This document shows, in pieces, positions 16,154 through 23,662 of a stretch of DNA of 34,867 nucleotides. The position numbers were made by a program, and so were the translations under genes. Positions within the stretch are counted from its first letter, which is position 1; the number at the start of each line of letters is the position of its first letter. The stretch is from Gammaproteobacteria bacterium. Lineage in GTDB: Bacteria > Pseudomonadota > Gammaproteobacteria > Steroidobacterales > Steroidobacteraceae. The stretch is taken from contig JAJFKF010000103.1 in NCBI GenBank assembly GCA_021773365.1, positions 1 through 34,867 on the forward strand. Direction: 5' to 3'. The notes under the pieces were generated by a model, which worked only from the letters and a program-made list of their open reading frames with translations, had not been told where the DNA came from and made no database searches.

Positions 16154-17437
16154 TCAGCTTCCCCCGCCGGTGAGCACGATGCGGTCGATGCGATCGTAGC
16201 CGCGATAGTCCGACACCAGCGCCCGGTCGCCGGGCTGCAGGCCTTCAAGTATCTCCAGTTGCTCGGCGTTGCGGCGGCCGACCCGGATTCTTTGCCGCAG
16301 GTAGACCTGCTCGTCTTCGGATTGAATGAAGATCCAGTCGCCCCCGGTTTCCTCCAGGAAGGCGCCAGCCGGCAGCAGCAGGGCAGGCTGGTCATCGCCC
16401 AGCATGAGTTTGCCCTGCAGGGCCTGGCCGGCCAGCAACTCCCGGGAGGACCCGTTGTCAGTCTCGAAGGACAGATCGATGGCGAAGCGTCCCTCCTTGA
16501 CCTGCGGGTAGACGCGGGTGATCTGGAGCGTCACCTCGTTGCCTTCCAGTTCAACCACGGCCTGCTGGCCCGCCGCGACGCGCGCCAGGTAGTACTCATC
16601 GATGTCGGCGGTGAGCTTGAAGCCGGTATCGAGCGTGACGTCGCCGATGTGTTCGGCGCGCGCGAGATTCTGTCCGACGCGCATATCAACCAGCCGGCTC
16701 AGGCGGCCGGTGGCCGGCGCCCGTACAGTCAGCGCGTCGAGCTTCTCGCGCGTGTACGCGAGGTTCTTCTGCGCCTGGGACAGTGCATTGCGCAGCTCCG
16801 GCTCGCGGATCAGGCGCATTTCCTCCTGGCGCTCGTTGCGTTGTTCGGTAATAGTGCGCAGCTCGGTGTAGTGCGCCAGTTCGTCCACGGCCTTGTCACG
16901 CTCCTCGGCGGAGGTGACGCCCTTGGAGAAATAGTACTTCTGGCGCTCGGCCTGCCGTCGCAGCCGCTGCAGGTTGTAATCGATGTCGGCCAGCGCCCGT
17001 TCGTTGGTGATGCGTGTATCTTCCAGCGTCATCTCGGTGTTGCGCAGCACGTTGATCTGCTCGACCAGCGACAGCTCACTCACCATGACTTCCCGCTCCA
17101 GGTCGGGGTTGCTGAGTTCGATCAGGGGTTGATCCTCGGTGACCCTGTCGCCGGCCAGCACCAGCACTTTCTCGACGCGGCCGCCTTCGCGGGTGTTGAT
17201 GTAGACCACATCGCGCGGCACCACCTGGCCGCGCAGGGGAATGAAATCGTGGAACGTGCCCTGCTCAATGGTGGCCAGCGTGACGCGTTCGGCCGCCAGG
17301 CGCAGCGTGCGCTCCGTGCTGAGCATGCTGACGGCGCCGGCGATGACCGTACACAGCGCGATGGTGGCGCCGGTGGCAACTACCCAGGTCTTCTTCCACC
17401 AGGGTTGCTCAATCGGTCGGTCCATCGCGTCACTCAT
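16154..17437 (-). CDS. HlyD/MacA-type periplasmic adaptor
   Basis: A 427-residue membrane-fusion protein. A short cytoplasmic N-terminus ending PWWKKTW is followed by one TM (about 19-39). The lipoyl half GQVVPRDVVYINTREGGRVE (about 70-89) pairs with LTVRAPATGRLSRL after the hairpin, and between them lies a long helical hairpin (about 118-235) rich in Glu, Arg and Gln. The C-terminal beta-barrel and membrane-proximal domains end near GYDRIDRIVLTGGGS. Such adaptors link the permease to TolC. The start at 17437 is preferred over an in-frame ATG 90 bases upstream because GGAG stands upstream of it and the TM then falls at the expected position. It is the first gene of the seven-gene efflux operon. 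Confidence 0.94.
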   Translation of the reverse strand: MSDAMDRPIEQPWWKKTWVVATGATIALCTVIAGAVSMLSTERTLRLAAERVTLATIEQGTFHDFIPLRGQVVPRDVVYINTREGGRVEKVLVLAGDRVTEDQPLIELSNPDLEREVMVSELSLVEQINVLRNTEMTLEDTRITNERALADIDYNLQRLRRQAERQKYYFSKGVTSAEERDKAVDELAHYTELRTITEQRNERQEEMRLIREPELRNALSQAQKNLAYTREKLDALTVRAPATGRLSRLVDMRVGQNLARAEHIGDVTLDTGFKLTADIDEYYLARVAAGQQAVVELEGNEVTLQITRVYPQVKEGRFAIDLSFETDNGSSRELLAGQALQGKLMLGDDQPALLLPAGAFLEETGGDWIFIQSEDEQVYLRQRIRVGRRNAEQLEILEGLQPGDRALVSDYRGYDRIDRIVLTGGGS

Positions 17438-17859
17438 CGTCGTCTCCAGTTGTGTATTCCCGCGGCCCCGCGACAGGTCTGGCGCGCGCGTCGGTTGGCA
17501 GGGCTGTCGGTAGCGCACAGGGGGCATTCATCAGCAACGCGATTAGCGGGTTGCGCAGTAACCGTGCAAGGGGCGTTGCGGTGGCGAAAACGATGACCAG
17601 GTCGGCCAAGCTGGAAGCGGTGTGACGCTTGCTCCGGGCGAAGGTGTGCGTCCGGGCCGGCGGATGGTTGTGCCACATGGCTTTTTTCTTCTGGACTATT
17701 CATGATCCGGCGAATAGCAATCCTTCCCTGGACGCAGTATAGGAGGGCGTCATGGGATATAAAACCGCAATATAATCATTGTGTTATGAGCAACAACCTC
17801 ATTCATGCAGGGGACGGTGTCCGGTTCCGGACACCTTTTGCCGGGAGCGGTGCCAGGCC
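17438..17859. promoter_or_regulatory. Divergent regulatory region between efflux operon and two-component genes
   Basis: This 422-base stretch has no convincing gene. On the plus strand a perfect TATAAT (17771-17776) lies 84 bases before the response-regulator start, though no good -35 is seen 16-18 bases before it. On the minus strand TATACT (17741 down to 17736), with a poor -35-like TTTTAT 17 bases upstream, could drive the efflux operon with a leader of about 290 bases. A TGGCAC string occurs on the minus strand near 17674-17679 but lacks the TTGC element needed for a sigma-54 promoter. The local AT-rich patch (17752-17785) contrasts with the surroundings. Confidence 0.45.
17816..17835. 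promoter_or_regulatory. 20-base perfect palindrome followed by T-run in response-regulator leader
   Basis: GGTGTCCGGTTCCGGACACC is perfectly self-complementary apart from its 2-base centre and is followed directly by TTTT. It lies 24 bases before the response-regulator ATG and downstream of the TATAAT at 17771. It could be an operator for a dimeric regulator or a small intrinsic attenuator in the leader transcript; sequence alone does not decide. Confidence 0.5.
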
Positions 17860-18450
17860 ATGAGTCCGGCGGGGTGCGTTCTGGTCGTCGAAGACGACGC
17901 GGATGTACTGCGCGCCGCGCGGCTGGCGTTGGCGCTCCATGTCGATCAGGTGGAAACGGCAACCTCGCCGCAAGGGCTGGAGGACTTGTTTGTCAGGCAC
18001 ACCTTCGACGCCGTTCTGCTCGACATGAACTTCGCCGCCGGACAGCGTTACGGCCGCGAGGGCCTGGATGCGCTGGCGCAGATCCGCGCCATTGATGAGC
18101 ACCTGGCCGTGGTGCTGATGACCGCCTACGGCGGTGTGCAGCTGGCGGTGGAGGCGCTGAAATGCGGCGCCACCGATTTCATTCTCAAACCCTGGCGCAA
18201 CGACAACCTGATCGCAGCGGTGACCGCGGCTGTTGAAGTAACCCGTTCACGGCGCAAGGGTGACACGCTGCACCTGGAGGTCATCGAACGCCGTGCCATC
18301 GAACGGGCGCTGGCGCAGCACGCGGGCAATGTGTCGCAGGCTGCCGCGGCGCTGGGGTTGACGCGGCCGGCGCTGTATCGGCGAATGGCGAAGCATGGCT
18401 TCGCCATCGCCCATCCCGCGGATGGGCAGGCGCACGAGCCGCAGTCATGA
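17860..18450 (+). CDS. Response regulator, REC plus Fis-type HTH without AAA+ domain
   Basis: A 196-residue regulator. The receiver domain (about 6-125) has the acidic pocket E11-D12-D13, phospho-acceptor D55 (AVLLDMNF), T88 and K110 (ILKPW). After a short linker (RSRRKGDTLHLE) comes an NtrC-type C-terminal HTH (141-181: VIERRAIERALAQHAGNVSQ, then ALGLTRPALYRRMAKHGF). NtrC regulators have a sigma-54-activating AAA+ domain of about 240 residues between these parts; here it is missing, so the protein should act as a plain DNA-binding activator or repressor, like RegA/PrrA/ActR. The start at 17860 gives the normal REC N-terminus; an upstream TTG at 17779 would add a cysteine-rich tail running through the palindrome. 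The stop overlaps the kinase start (ATGA). Confidence 0.88.
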   Translation: MSPAGCVLVVEDDADVLRAARLALALHVDQVETATSPQGLEDLFVRHTFDAVLLDMNFAAGQRYGREGLDALAQIRAIDEHLAVVLMTAYGGVQLAVEALKCGATDFILKPWRNDNLIAAVTAAVEVTRSRRKGDTLHLEVIERRAIERALAQHAGNVSQAAAALGLTRPALYRRMAKHGFAIAHPADGQAHEPQS

Positions 18451-19787
18451 GTGCCACGCTGTTTGCCCTCGGCATCGGCATTCGCGCCGCCCTGGTGGGG
18501 TTGATCGCCTTCGCGGTGCTGGAGCTGCTGGCGACGCAGCGGCTGTATGCCACGGCGCTGGTGCTGACCGGAATCGGTGCGCTCATACTCGCCGATCTGG
18601 TGCGCTGTATCACCCGGGGTGATCGCCTGATGGAACGGTTTGTCGAGGGACTGGCGGCCGGTGACTTCGAGCGGCCTGCGCCGGCCGGCGTCGGCAGCGG
18701 CCTGCGGCGGCTGCGCGCGGCCATCGCCCGGGCGGCGACGAATCTCAATGCCGCACGCGCGGCGCGGCAGCTGAAGATCGATTACCTGCAGACGCTGATC
18801 GACAATGTCTCGGTGGCCCTGCTGGTGGTGCAGCCGGACGGAACGCTGGCACTGGCCAACCGCGCCGCCAGAAAGCTGGCCGGACGTCACGCCAATCATC
18901 TGCGGCAGTTGTCTGCCGTTGGCGAGGCGGCCGCCGCGCAACTGCTCAAACTGAAGCCGGGTGAGCGGCAGGTAGTACGGCTGGCCAATGGGCAGCGGGT
19001 GCTGGGATCGGCGGCACGGTTCTCAACAGCCGGCGCCCGCTACCAGTTGCTGTCGCTGCAGAACATTCAGAGCGAACTGGATGCGGCGGAGCTGAAGGCG
19101 TGGCAGGACCTGGTGCGGATCCTGGCGCACGAGATGATGAACTCCCTGACACCCATCGCCTCGCTGGCGGAAAGTCTGAAGCCGCTGGTGTCCGTGCCCG
19201 ACAATGACGCCGGCAATGATGTGGCGGGGGCCATCGACGCCATCGCCCGCCGCAGCACCGGGCTGATGAGTTTTGTCGAGCGCTACCGCCAGATGGCTGA
19301 TCTTCCGGCGGTGCAGCCGCGTCAGATCCGGCTGGCAGAGCTGCTCGGCCGTATCGACCGGGTGATGAGCGCCACCATGGCCGACAGTGGTGTGAGCTAC
19401 GCCAGCACCGTGGAGCCGCCGGAGCTGATGCTTCATGCTGATCCCGATCTGCTGGAGCAGGCGCTGATCAATGTCATCCACAATGCTGCCGAAGCGGTCG
19501 CCGGCACGGAAGCGCCACGCGTTGAGGTGCGTGCAATCGCCAATGGTGAGTCGATAGCAATCCGGGTGGCCGACAATGGCCCGGGTCTGGACGACACCCA
19601 GCTGGATCGCATCTTCGTGCCGTTTTTCACCACCAAGCAGGGCGGCTCGGGCATCGGGCTGAGCCTGGCGCGGCAGATCGCACTGGCGCATCGGGGGAGG
19701 CTGGAGGTGTCTGCGAACGTTCCGCGCGGTGCGGTTTTCGTACTTACTATCCCTGTCGGTGCAGACTTATGCAGCCCCGGTCGGTAA
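18447..19787 (+). CDS. NtrY-like sensor histidine kinase
   Basis: A 446-residue membrane kinase. Two N-terminal helices (about 5-27 and 33-52) with almost no periplasmic loop are followed by a HAMP-like linker, a PAS-like region (about 112-205), and a HisKA box with LAHEMMNSLTPIASLAES (His229). The ATPase domain has the N-box INVIHNAAEAV (341-351), G1 DNGPG (376-380) and G2 GGSGIGLSLARQ (399-410). The minimal periplasmic part suggests it senses a membrane or cytoplasmic signal. It is coupled to the response regulator by an ATGA overlap and is divergent from the efflux operon, which it probably controls; that last point is inference from position. Confidence 0.93.
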   Translation: MSATLFALGIGIRAALVGLIAFAVLELLATQRLYATALVLTGIGALILADLVRCITRGDRLMERFVEGLAAGDFERPAPAGVGSGLRRLRAAIARAATNLNAARAARQLKIDYLQTLIDNVSVALLVVQPDGTLALANRAARKLAGRHANHLRQLSAVGEAAAAQLLKLKPGERQVVRLANGQRVLGSAARFSTAGARYQLLSLQNIQSELDAAELKAWQDLVRILAHEMMNSLTPIASLAESLKPLVSVPDNDAGNDVAGAIDAIARRSTGLMSFVERYRQMADLPAVQPRQIRLAELLGRIDRVMSATMADSGVSYASTVEPPELMLHADPDLLEQALINVIHNAAEAVAGTEAPRVEVRAIANGESIAIRVADNGPGLDDTQLDRIFVPFFTTKQGGSGIGLSLARQIALAHRGRLEVSANVPRGAVFVLTIPVGADLCSPGR

Positions 19788-19810
19788 TGCGGCGAGGGCG
19801 GTGCCGGGCC

Positions 19811-19933
19811 CGGATTGATGGGCCGGGGAGGCATTTCCGGGGACCGGCTGCAAGACGCCATCCATGGCGGCCTTGGGAAAAACCATCCAGGTTTTTCACA
19901 TCCCCGGAAATGCCTCCCCGACCCATCAATCCG
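19811..19933. repeat. Long palindromic element A (33-base arms, two inner hairpins)
   Basis: Arms at 19811-19843 and 19901-19933 are complementary over 33 bases with one mismatch. The 57-base centre holds two smaller hairpins: CGCCAT-CC-ATGGCG, and GAAAAACC (19877-19884) with GGTTTTTC (19890-19897). The second, with its flanks GGGAAAAAC and GTTTTTCACA, recurs in element B at 22685-22801, whereas the outer arms differ. It sits 23 bases after the histidine kinase stop and could end that transcript, but it has no T-run. Confidence 0.85.
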
Positions 19934-20000
19934 AGCCTGGAAGTCCACTACTGGGCGGGGCTCATGTCGCTGGATTGTAATGGTGCAATGGATGCACTAG

Positions 20001-20117
20001 CATCGCTGTGCCGGCGATGCGGATTCGCGCGATACGGCGGAGGCGATTGCCTGGGCGCGTCGCCATCGCGTTGACCTCAGGGAACGGTGGCGTGAGTATT
20101 CCGCAGAGGAAGTTTGA
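20001..20117 (+). pseudogene. Possible C-terminal remnant of a DUF4160-type gene
   Basis: The frame is open for 38 codons from the stop at 19998 to TGA 20115-20117 but has no good start codon. Its peptide ends AEAIAWARRHRVDLRERWRE, followed by YSAEEV, which resembles the end of DUF4160 proteins (a helix, then a Trp-containing tail). DUF4160 genes commonly sit directly upstream of DUF2442 genes, and a DUF2442 gene follows here. The N-terminal HFH-type part is not found, and palindrome A lies just upstream, so the gene may have been cut down. The match is short and could be chance. Confidence 0.35.
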
Positions 20118-20128
20118 AGAGCCCAGCC

Positions 20129-20572
20129 ATGAGTGCAACCAAAGCCATCCGTATCGGGAGTGTCAGGTGTGCTGGCGATTTCATCCTGCGGTTGCGCTGG
20201 GTCGACGGCAGCGTCATGGCCGTTGACCTGAGCGAGCCGGTGCGCCGCTTGAAGGGTCTGCGTCCACTGAGAAACAAAGCGGTTTTCGCGCAGGCCGCGA
20301 AAGGGGAAGGTGGGCACAGCGTTGTGTGGCCCGGCGATCTCGACATGGGTGCAGACCGGCTATGGGAGCTGGCACTGGAGCAATCCGGACATCACGATAC
20401 GGTTGCGTTCATCCGCTGGCGCAGGCGGCACGAATTGAGTCTCACGCAAGCCGCGGAGGCCTTGGGTCTTTCGCGCCGGCAGGTGGCCTACTACGCCAGC
20501 GGCAAACACCCGGTTCCGCGTACTGTGTTGCTCGCCTGCAAAGGCTGGGAGGCCGAACAGCGGGCCGCGTAG
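20129..20572 (+). CDS. DUF2442 protein with C-terminal helix-turn-helix
   Basis: A 147-residue protein in two parts. Residues 1-82 match DUF2442: FILRLRWVDGSVMAVDLSEP (18-37), LRPLRNKAVFAQA (44-56) and HSVVWPGDLDMGADRLWE (63-80). Residues 95-127 form an XRE-like helix-turn-helix (RWRRRHELSLTQAAEALGLS, then RRQVAYYASGKHPVP). DUF2442 proteins are often paired with DUF4160 proteins and suspected, but not shown, to act in toxin-antitoxin-like modules. The HTH extension suggests DNA binding, perhaps autoregulation. A TTG at 20114, overlapping the stop of the upstream remnant and preceded by AGAGGA, is an alternative start adding five residues. Confidence 0.75.
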   Translation: MSATKAIRIGSVRCAGDFILRLRWVDGSVMAVDLSEPVRRLKGLRPLRNKAVFAQAAKGEGGHSVVWPGDLDMGADRLWELALEQSGHHDTVAFIRWRRRHELSLTQAAEALGLSRRQVAYYASGKHPVPRTVLLACKGWEAEQRAA

Positions 20573-20648
20573 TGGACGCAGCGAGCGCTGAACCGTGCCG
20601 TTGCCGGGCCCAGGCCCCGGCGCGCGGGTTCATGGCGTGGGCAGGTGC

Positions 20649-21290
20649 CTAACTGCGCCAGCGTGTCGTCCAGCGCGTGATGACCAGATCCGGATATTCG
20701 CGGCGGCCGACGCTGCCGTTGTAGCGCGCCAGCGCCTTGCGCACGTCGCCTTTCTCGCGGTCGTAGTAGTGGCGCAGGATGGCGCAGCCCATGCGGATGT
20801 TGGCTTCGATCTGCATGAGCTGATGGCGCTTCATGCCGAGTTCCTCGGGCCAGAAGGGCATCACCTGCATCAGTCCCTGGGCGCCGGCGCTGGACACGGC
20901 CCAGTGATTGAATGCGCTTTCCACATCGATGACGGCCAGCACCAGTTCGGCGGGCAGCTTGCGCGCGCGCGATTCGCAGTAGACATGGCGCAGGATCTCG
21001 ATGCGCGTCTGGTGATCCTTGAGGTAGCGGCGCAGGCGCGGCTCCATGAGCTTGTACCAGACCTCCGCGTCGTACTTGTCGGCAAAGCACTTGCCGGCGG
21101 CTATGGCTTCGGCAACGACTTTCTTGAGCTCCGGATCGGACTGGCGCTGGGCGTGTGCTGCCGTAGAGATTAGTGCAGTGGCCAGCAGTGCGGGCAGCAG
21201 CGCTGTGGCAAACAGACGCGTTACGGCAGCAAGACGGTTCACACCGCCACGCCCGCGGACGGTGTCCGGGAAGCTAACGTTATGCGCCAT
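20649..21290 (-). CDS. Periplasmic lytic transglycosylase (SLT domain)
   Basis: A 213-residue exported protein. A basic N-terminus and hydrophobic core (about 24-44) end at STAAHAQ, a likely signal-peptidase site. The Slt70-type domain (about 108-205) has VIDVESAFNHWAVSSAGAQG (120-139), with catalytic Glu124, then LMQVMPFWP (140-148) and ARYNGSVGRREYP (188-200). It cleaves peptidoglycan glycan strands to 1,6-anhydro products. ATG 21290 is chosen because AAGG lies about 10 bases upstream; ATG 21299 has its Shine-Dalgarno too close. The gene starts 13 bases after proS on the same strand, so the two probably share a transcript. Confidence 0.88.
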   Translation of the reverse strand: MAHNVSFPDTVRGRGGVNRLAAVTRLFATALLPALLATALISTAAHAQRQSDPELKKVVAEAIAAGKCFADKYDAEVWYKLMEPRLRRYLKDHQTRIEILRHVYCESRARKLPAELVLAVIDVESAFNHWAVSSAGAQGLMQVMPFWPEELGMKRHQLMQIEANIRMGCAILRHYYDREKGDVRKALARYNGSVGRREYPDLVITRWTTRWRS

Positions 21291-21303
21291 CGGCAACATG
21301 CCT

Positions 21304-22641
21304 TCAGCGTCCGCGCAGCCGCTCTTGTAAAAAGGCCAGTGCTTCATCGCTTGCGAACTCGACGGACTCGGCCGCCCTGCGGTGGCGGTACTCCAGTTTG
21401 CCGGCTTCCAGGCCGCGGTCGCCGATGACCACCCGATGCGGGATGCCGATCAGTTCCGCTTCAGCAAATTTGACGCCGGGGCGCACGTCGCGGTCGTCCA
21501 GCAGCACCTCGATGCCTGCTGCGGTGAGCTGGCGGTAGAGTTTCTCGCTGGTCTCGGCCACACGAGTGGACTTGTGCATGTTGATCGGGGTGAGGATGAC
21601 CTGAAAGGGCGCCACGGCGTCCGGCCAGATGATGCCGGCCTCATCGTGGCTGGCTTCGATAATGGCGCCAACCAGGCGCGAGACGCCGATGCCATAGGAG
21701 CCCATTTCGACAAAGTGGTCCTGGCCGTCCGGCCCGGCCACCACGGCCTTCATGGCCTTGGAGTACTTGGTACCGAAGTAGAAGATGTGCCCGACCTCGA
21801 TGCCGCGCGCCGAGAGGCGGCGGTCCTCGGGTACCCGTGTTTCGAACTCTGCTGCATCGTGCTTTTCTTCGGTGGCCGCGTACAGATCGGTGCGGGCGCG
21901 GATCAGCGGTTCCAGGTCGCCGTCGAAATCCACGGTCTCATCCGGCACCGGCATGTCGATGAGCGTCTTGTCGCAGTACACCTGGCTCTCGCCGGTGTCG
22001 GCGAGGACGATGAACTCGTGCGAGAGTTCGCCGCCGATGGGGCCGGTGTCGGCGCGCATGGGCACCGACTTCAGCCCCATGCGGGCGAAGGTGCGCAGGT
22101 AGGCGACGAACATGCGGTTGTAGGCACGGCGGGCGCCTGCGGGGTCGAGATCGAAGGAGTAGGCGTCCTTCATCAGGAATTCCCGGCCGCGCATGATGCC
22201 GAAGCGCGGGCGGATCTCGTCGCGGAATTTCCACTGGATGTGGTAGAGGTTCAGCGGCAGGCTCTTGTAGCTGCGCACATAGGCGCGGAAGATCTCCGTC
22301 ACCATTTCCTCGTTGGTGGGGCCGTAGAGCAGGTCGCGCTCGTGGCGGTCCTTGATGCGCAACATCTCCTTGCCGTAGTCGTCATAACGTTCGCTCTCGC
22401 GCCACAGGTCGGCCTGCTGCAGGGTGGGCATGAGCAACTCTACCGCGCCAGCGCGGTTCTGCTCCTCGCGCACGATCTGCTCGATTTTCTTCATCACGCG
22501 CAGGCCCAGGGGCAGCCAGGCGTAGATGCCGGCGGCTTCCTGGCGGATCATGCCGGCACGGAGCATCAGGCGGTGGGAGACGATCTGTGCCTCGGCGGGG
22601 GTGTCTTTGAGGATGGGCAGGAAGTAACGGGACAGGCGCAT
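21304..22641 (-). CDS. proS: Prolyl-tRNA synthetase, short form with reduced insertion domain
   Basis: A 445-residue class II synthetase that attaches proline to tRNA-Pro. Class II motif 2 is [21 protein letters not shown] (139-159) and motif 3 is [15 protein letters not shown] (314-328). The anticodon-binding domain (about 345-445) has [20 protein letters not shown]. Between motifs 2 and 3 there are about 155 residues, far fewer than in the usual 570-residue gammaproteobacterial enzyme, so the full INS editing domain that removes mischarged Ala is missing. This short form is typical of Alphaproteobacteria. Organisms with it usually rely on a free-standing editing protein, not seen in this window. 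ATG 22641 has GAGAG about 6 bases upstream. Confidence 0.96.
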   Translation of the reverse strand: MRLSRYFLPILKDTPAEAQIVSHRLMLRAGMIRQEAAGIYAWLPLGLRVMKKIEQIVREEQNRAGAVELLMPTLQQADLWRESERYDDYGKEMLRIKDRHERDLLYGPTNEEMVTEIFRAYVRSYKSLPLNLYHIQWKFRDEIRPRFGIMRGREFLMKDAYSFDLDPAGARRAYNRMFVAYLRTFARMGLKSVPMRADTGPIGGELSHEFIVLADTGESQVYCDKTLIDMPVPDETVDFDGDLEPLIRARTDLYAATEEKHDAAEFETRVPEDRRLSARGIEVGHIFYFGTKYSKAMKAVVAGPDGQDHFVEMGSYGIGVSRLVGAIIEASHDEAGIIWPDAVAPFQVILTPINMHKSTRVAETSEKLYRQLTAAGIEVLLDDRDVRPGVKFAEAELIGIPHRVVIGDRGLEAGKLEYRHRRAAESVEFASDEALAFLQERLRGR

Positions 22642-22684
22642 GTAAAACTCTCGGCCGTGAATAGAAAAAGTCAGTGCCGGGTTC

Positions 22685-22801
22685 GGCGCTGGCTGGCGGG
22701 GGAGGGCTTTTCAGGACCGCCGTGAATACATCCCTGTAGGCTCTGGGAAAAACGTCCTGTTTTTCACAGTCCTGAAAAGCCCTCCCCCGCCAGCCAGCGC
22801 C
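22685..22801. repeat. Long palindromic element B (perfect 32-base arms)
   Basis: Arms at 22685-22716 and 22770-22801 are perfectly complementary over 32 bases. The 53-base centre holds TACA-TCCC-TGTA and a second hairpin, GAAAAAC-GTCCT-GTTTTTC, flanked by GGG and ACA exactly as in element A. It lies between the divergent starts of proS and pssA, so it cannot be a terminator for either gene. Because it separates their promoter regions it may influence both or insulate them. Confidence 0.88.
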
Positions 22802-22865
22802 AGCGCGGCAGTGGTGGCAGTTCCGGTGGATTGGGGCCGTATCTTAACGTGATATCGTGCGCGTC

Positions 22866-23654
22866 ATGGAAGAGCAGAAGAATATGGAGCTGGAAACGTC
22901 CCCGGAGCGCTCGTCGGAGCACCCTCGCCGGCGCGGGATCTACCTGCTGCCCAACCTGATCACCTCGGCGGCTCTGTTCGCCGGGTTTTACGCCATTGTC
23001 GCGGCCATCGACGGCAACTATGTGCATGCGGGCGCTGCGGTGTTCGTCGCCATGATTCTTGATGGACTCGACGGGCGGGTGGCACGGCTGACCAGCACCG
23101 AGTCGGCCTTCGGCAAGGAGTACGACAGCCTCTCGGACATGGTGTGCTTTGGCTTGGCGCCGGCCATCGTGGCCTATCAGTGGGGCGTGGCGCGGATTGC
23201 CGAGTACGGCACCATCTGGGAGCGCGGCGGGTGGCTGGCCACTTTCTTCTTCGCAGTGGCCGCTGGACTGAGACTGGCGCGGTTCAATTCGCGTCCTTCG
23301 AGCGCGGGCAAGGATTATTTTGAAGGGCTGCCCAGTCCTTCGGCGGCTGCCATTGTCGCGGCCTTTGTGTGGTTCTCCAGCGAGTGGCGCGAACCGGGGC
23401 TGGTCGGACTGATTGCGGCCTTCCTGGTTACGATTTGCGCCGGGGCGCTGATGGTCAGTCGCTTTCCCTACTACAGTTTCAAGAAAATCAACGTGGGCGA
23501 GCGGGTGCCGTTTGCCTACTTCCTGGTCGTGCCGCTGGTGTTCATCCTGATCGCATTGAAGCCGCCGGTGGTGTTGTTTGTGTTGTTCAGCCTGTATGCA
23601 CTGTCAGCACCGGCGTGGTGGTCGGTGCGCCGCCTGCGTCGTCGTCGAGCCTGA
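22866..23654 (+). CDS. pssA: CDP-diacylglycerol--serine O-phosphatidyltransferase
   Basis: A 262-residue membrane enzyme that makes phosphatidylserine, the precursor of phosphatidylethanolamine. The CDP-alcohol phosphotransferase motif is complete: DGRVAR (69-74), then G83, D87 and D91 in [31 protein letters not shown] (28-47) begins the membrane part, with about seven further hydrophobic segments. The C-terminus is very basic (RRLRRRRA), as expected for a membrane-surface tail. Start choice is uncertain: ATG 22866 is used, GTG 22857 is three codons earlier, and ATG 22884 has a weak GGAAGAG before it. It heads a tight run with the uracil-DNA glycosylase (8-base gap) and rimI. Confidence 0.94.
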   Translation: MEEQKNMELETSPERSSEHPRRRGIYLLPNLITSAALFAGFYAIVAAIDGNYVHAGAAVFVAMILDGLDGRVARLTSTESAFGKEYDSLSDMVCFGLAPAIVAYQWGVARIAEYGTIWERGGWLATFFFAVAAGLRLARFNSRPSSAGKDYFEGLPSPSAAAIVAAFVWFSSEWREPGLVGLIAAFLVTICAGALMVSRFPYYSFKKINVGERVPFAYFLVVPLVFILIALKPPVVLFVLFSLYALSAPAWWSVRRLRRRRA

Positions 23655-23662
23655 GAGATTCC

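Noticed and set aside
16145-17596. A 483-codon plus-strand open frame opposite the HlyD gene
   Set aside because: It is antisense to a clear adaptor gene and contains no recognisable domain; long antisense frames are expected in high-GC DNA.
17674-17679. TGGCAC on the minus strand as a sigma-54 promoter for the efflux operon
   Set aside because: The required TTGC-type -12 element is absent at the right spacing, and the adjacent response regulator has no AAA+ domain.
17434-17703. Possible leader peptide genes in the long 5' region of the efflux operon
   Set aside because: Two overlapping minus-strand frames (starts at 17703 and 17678) lack good ribosome-binding sites and show no regulatory peptide pattern.
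19788-20128. A possible tRNA or structured RNA between the kinase and DUF2442 genes
   Set aside because: The strong secondary structure is explained by palindrome A; no cloverleaf or known RNA motif is present.
22685-22801. Element B as a transcription terminator
   Set aside because: It lies between two divergent gene starts, so neither neighbour ends there, and no T-run follows.
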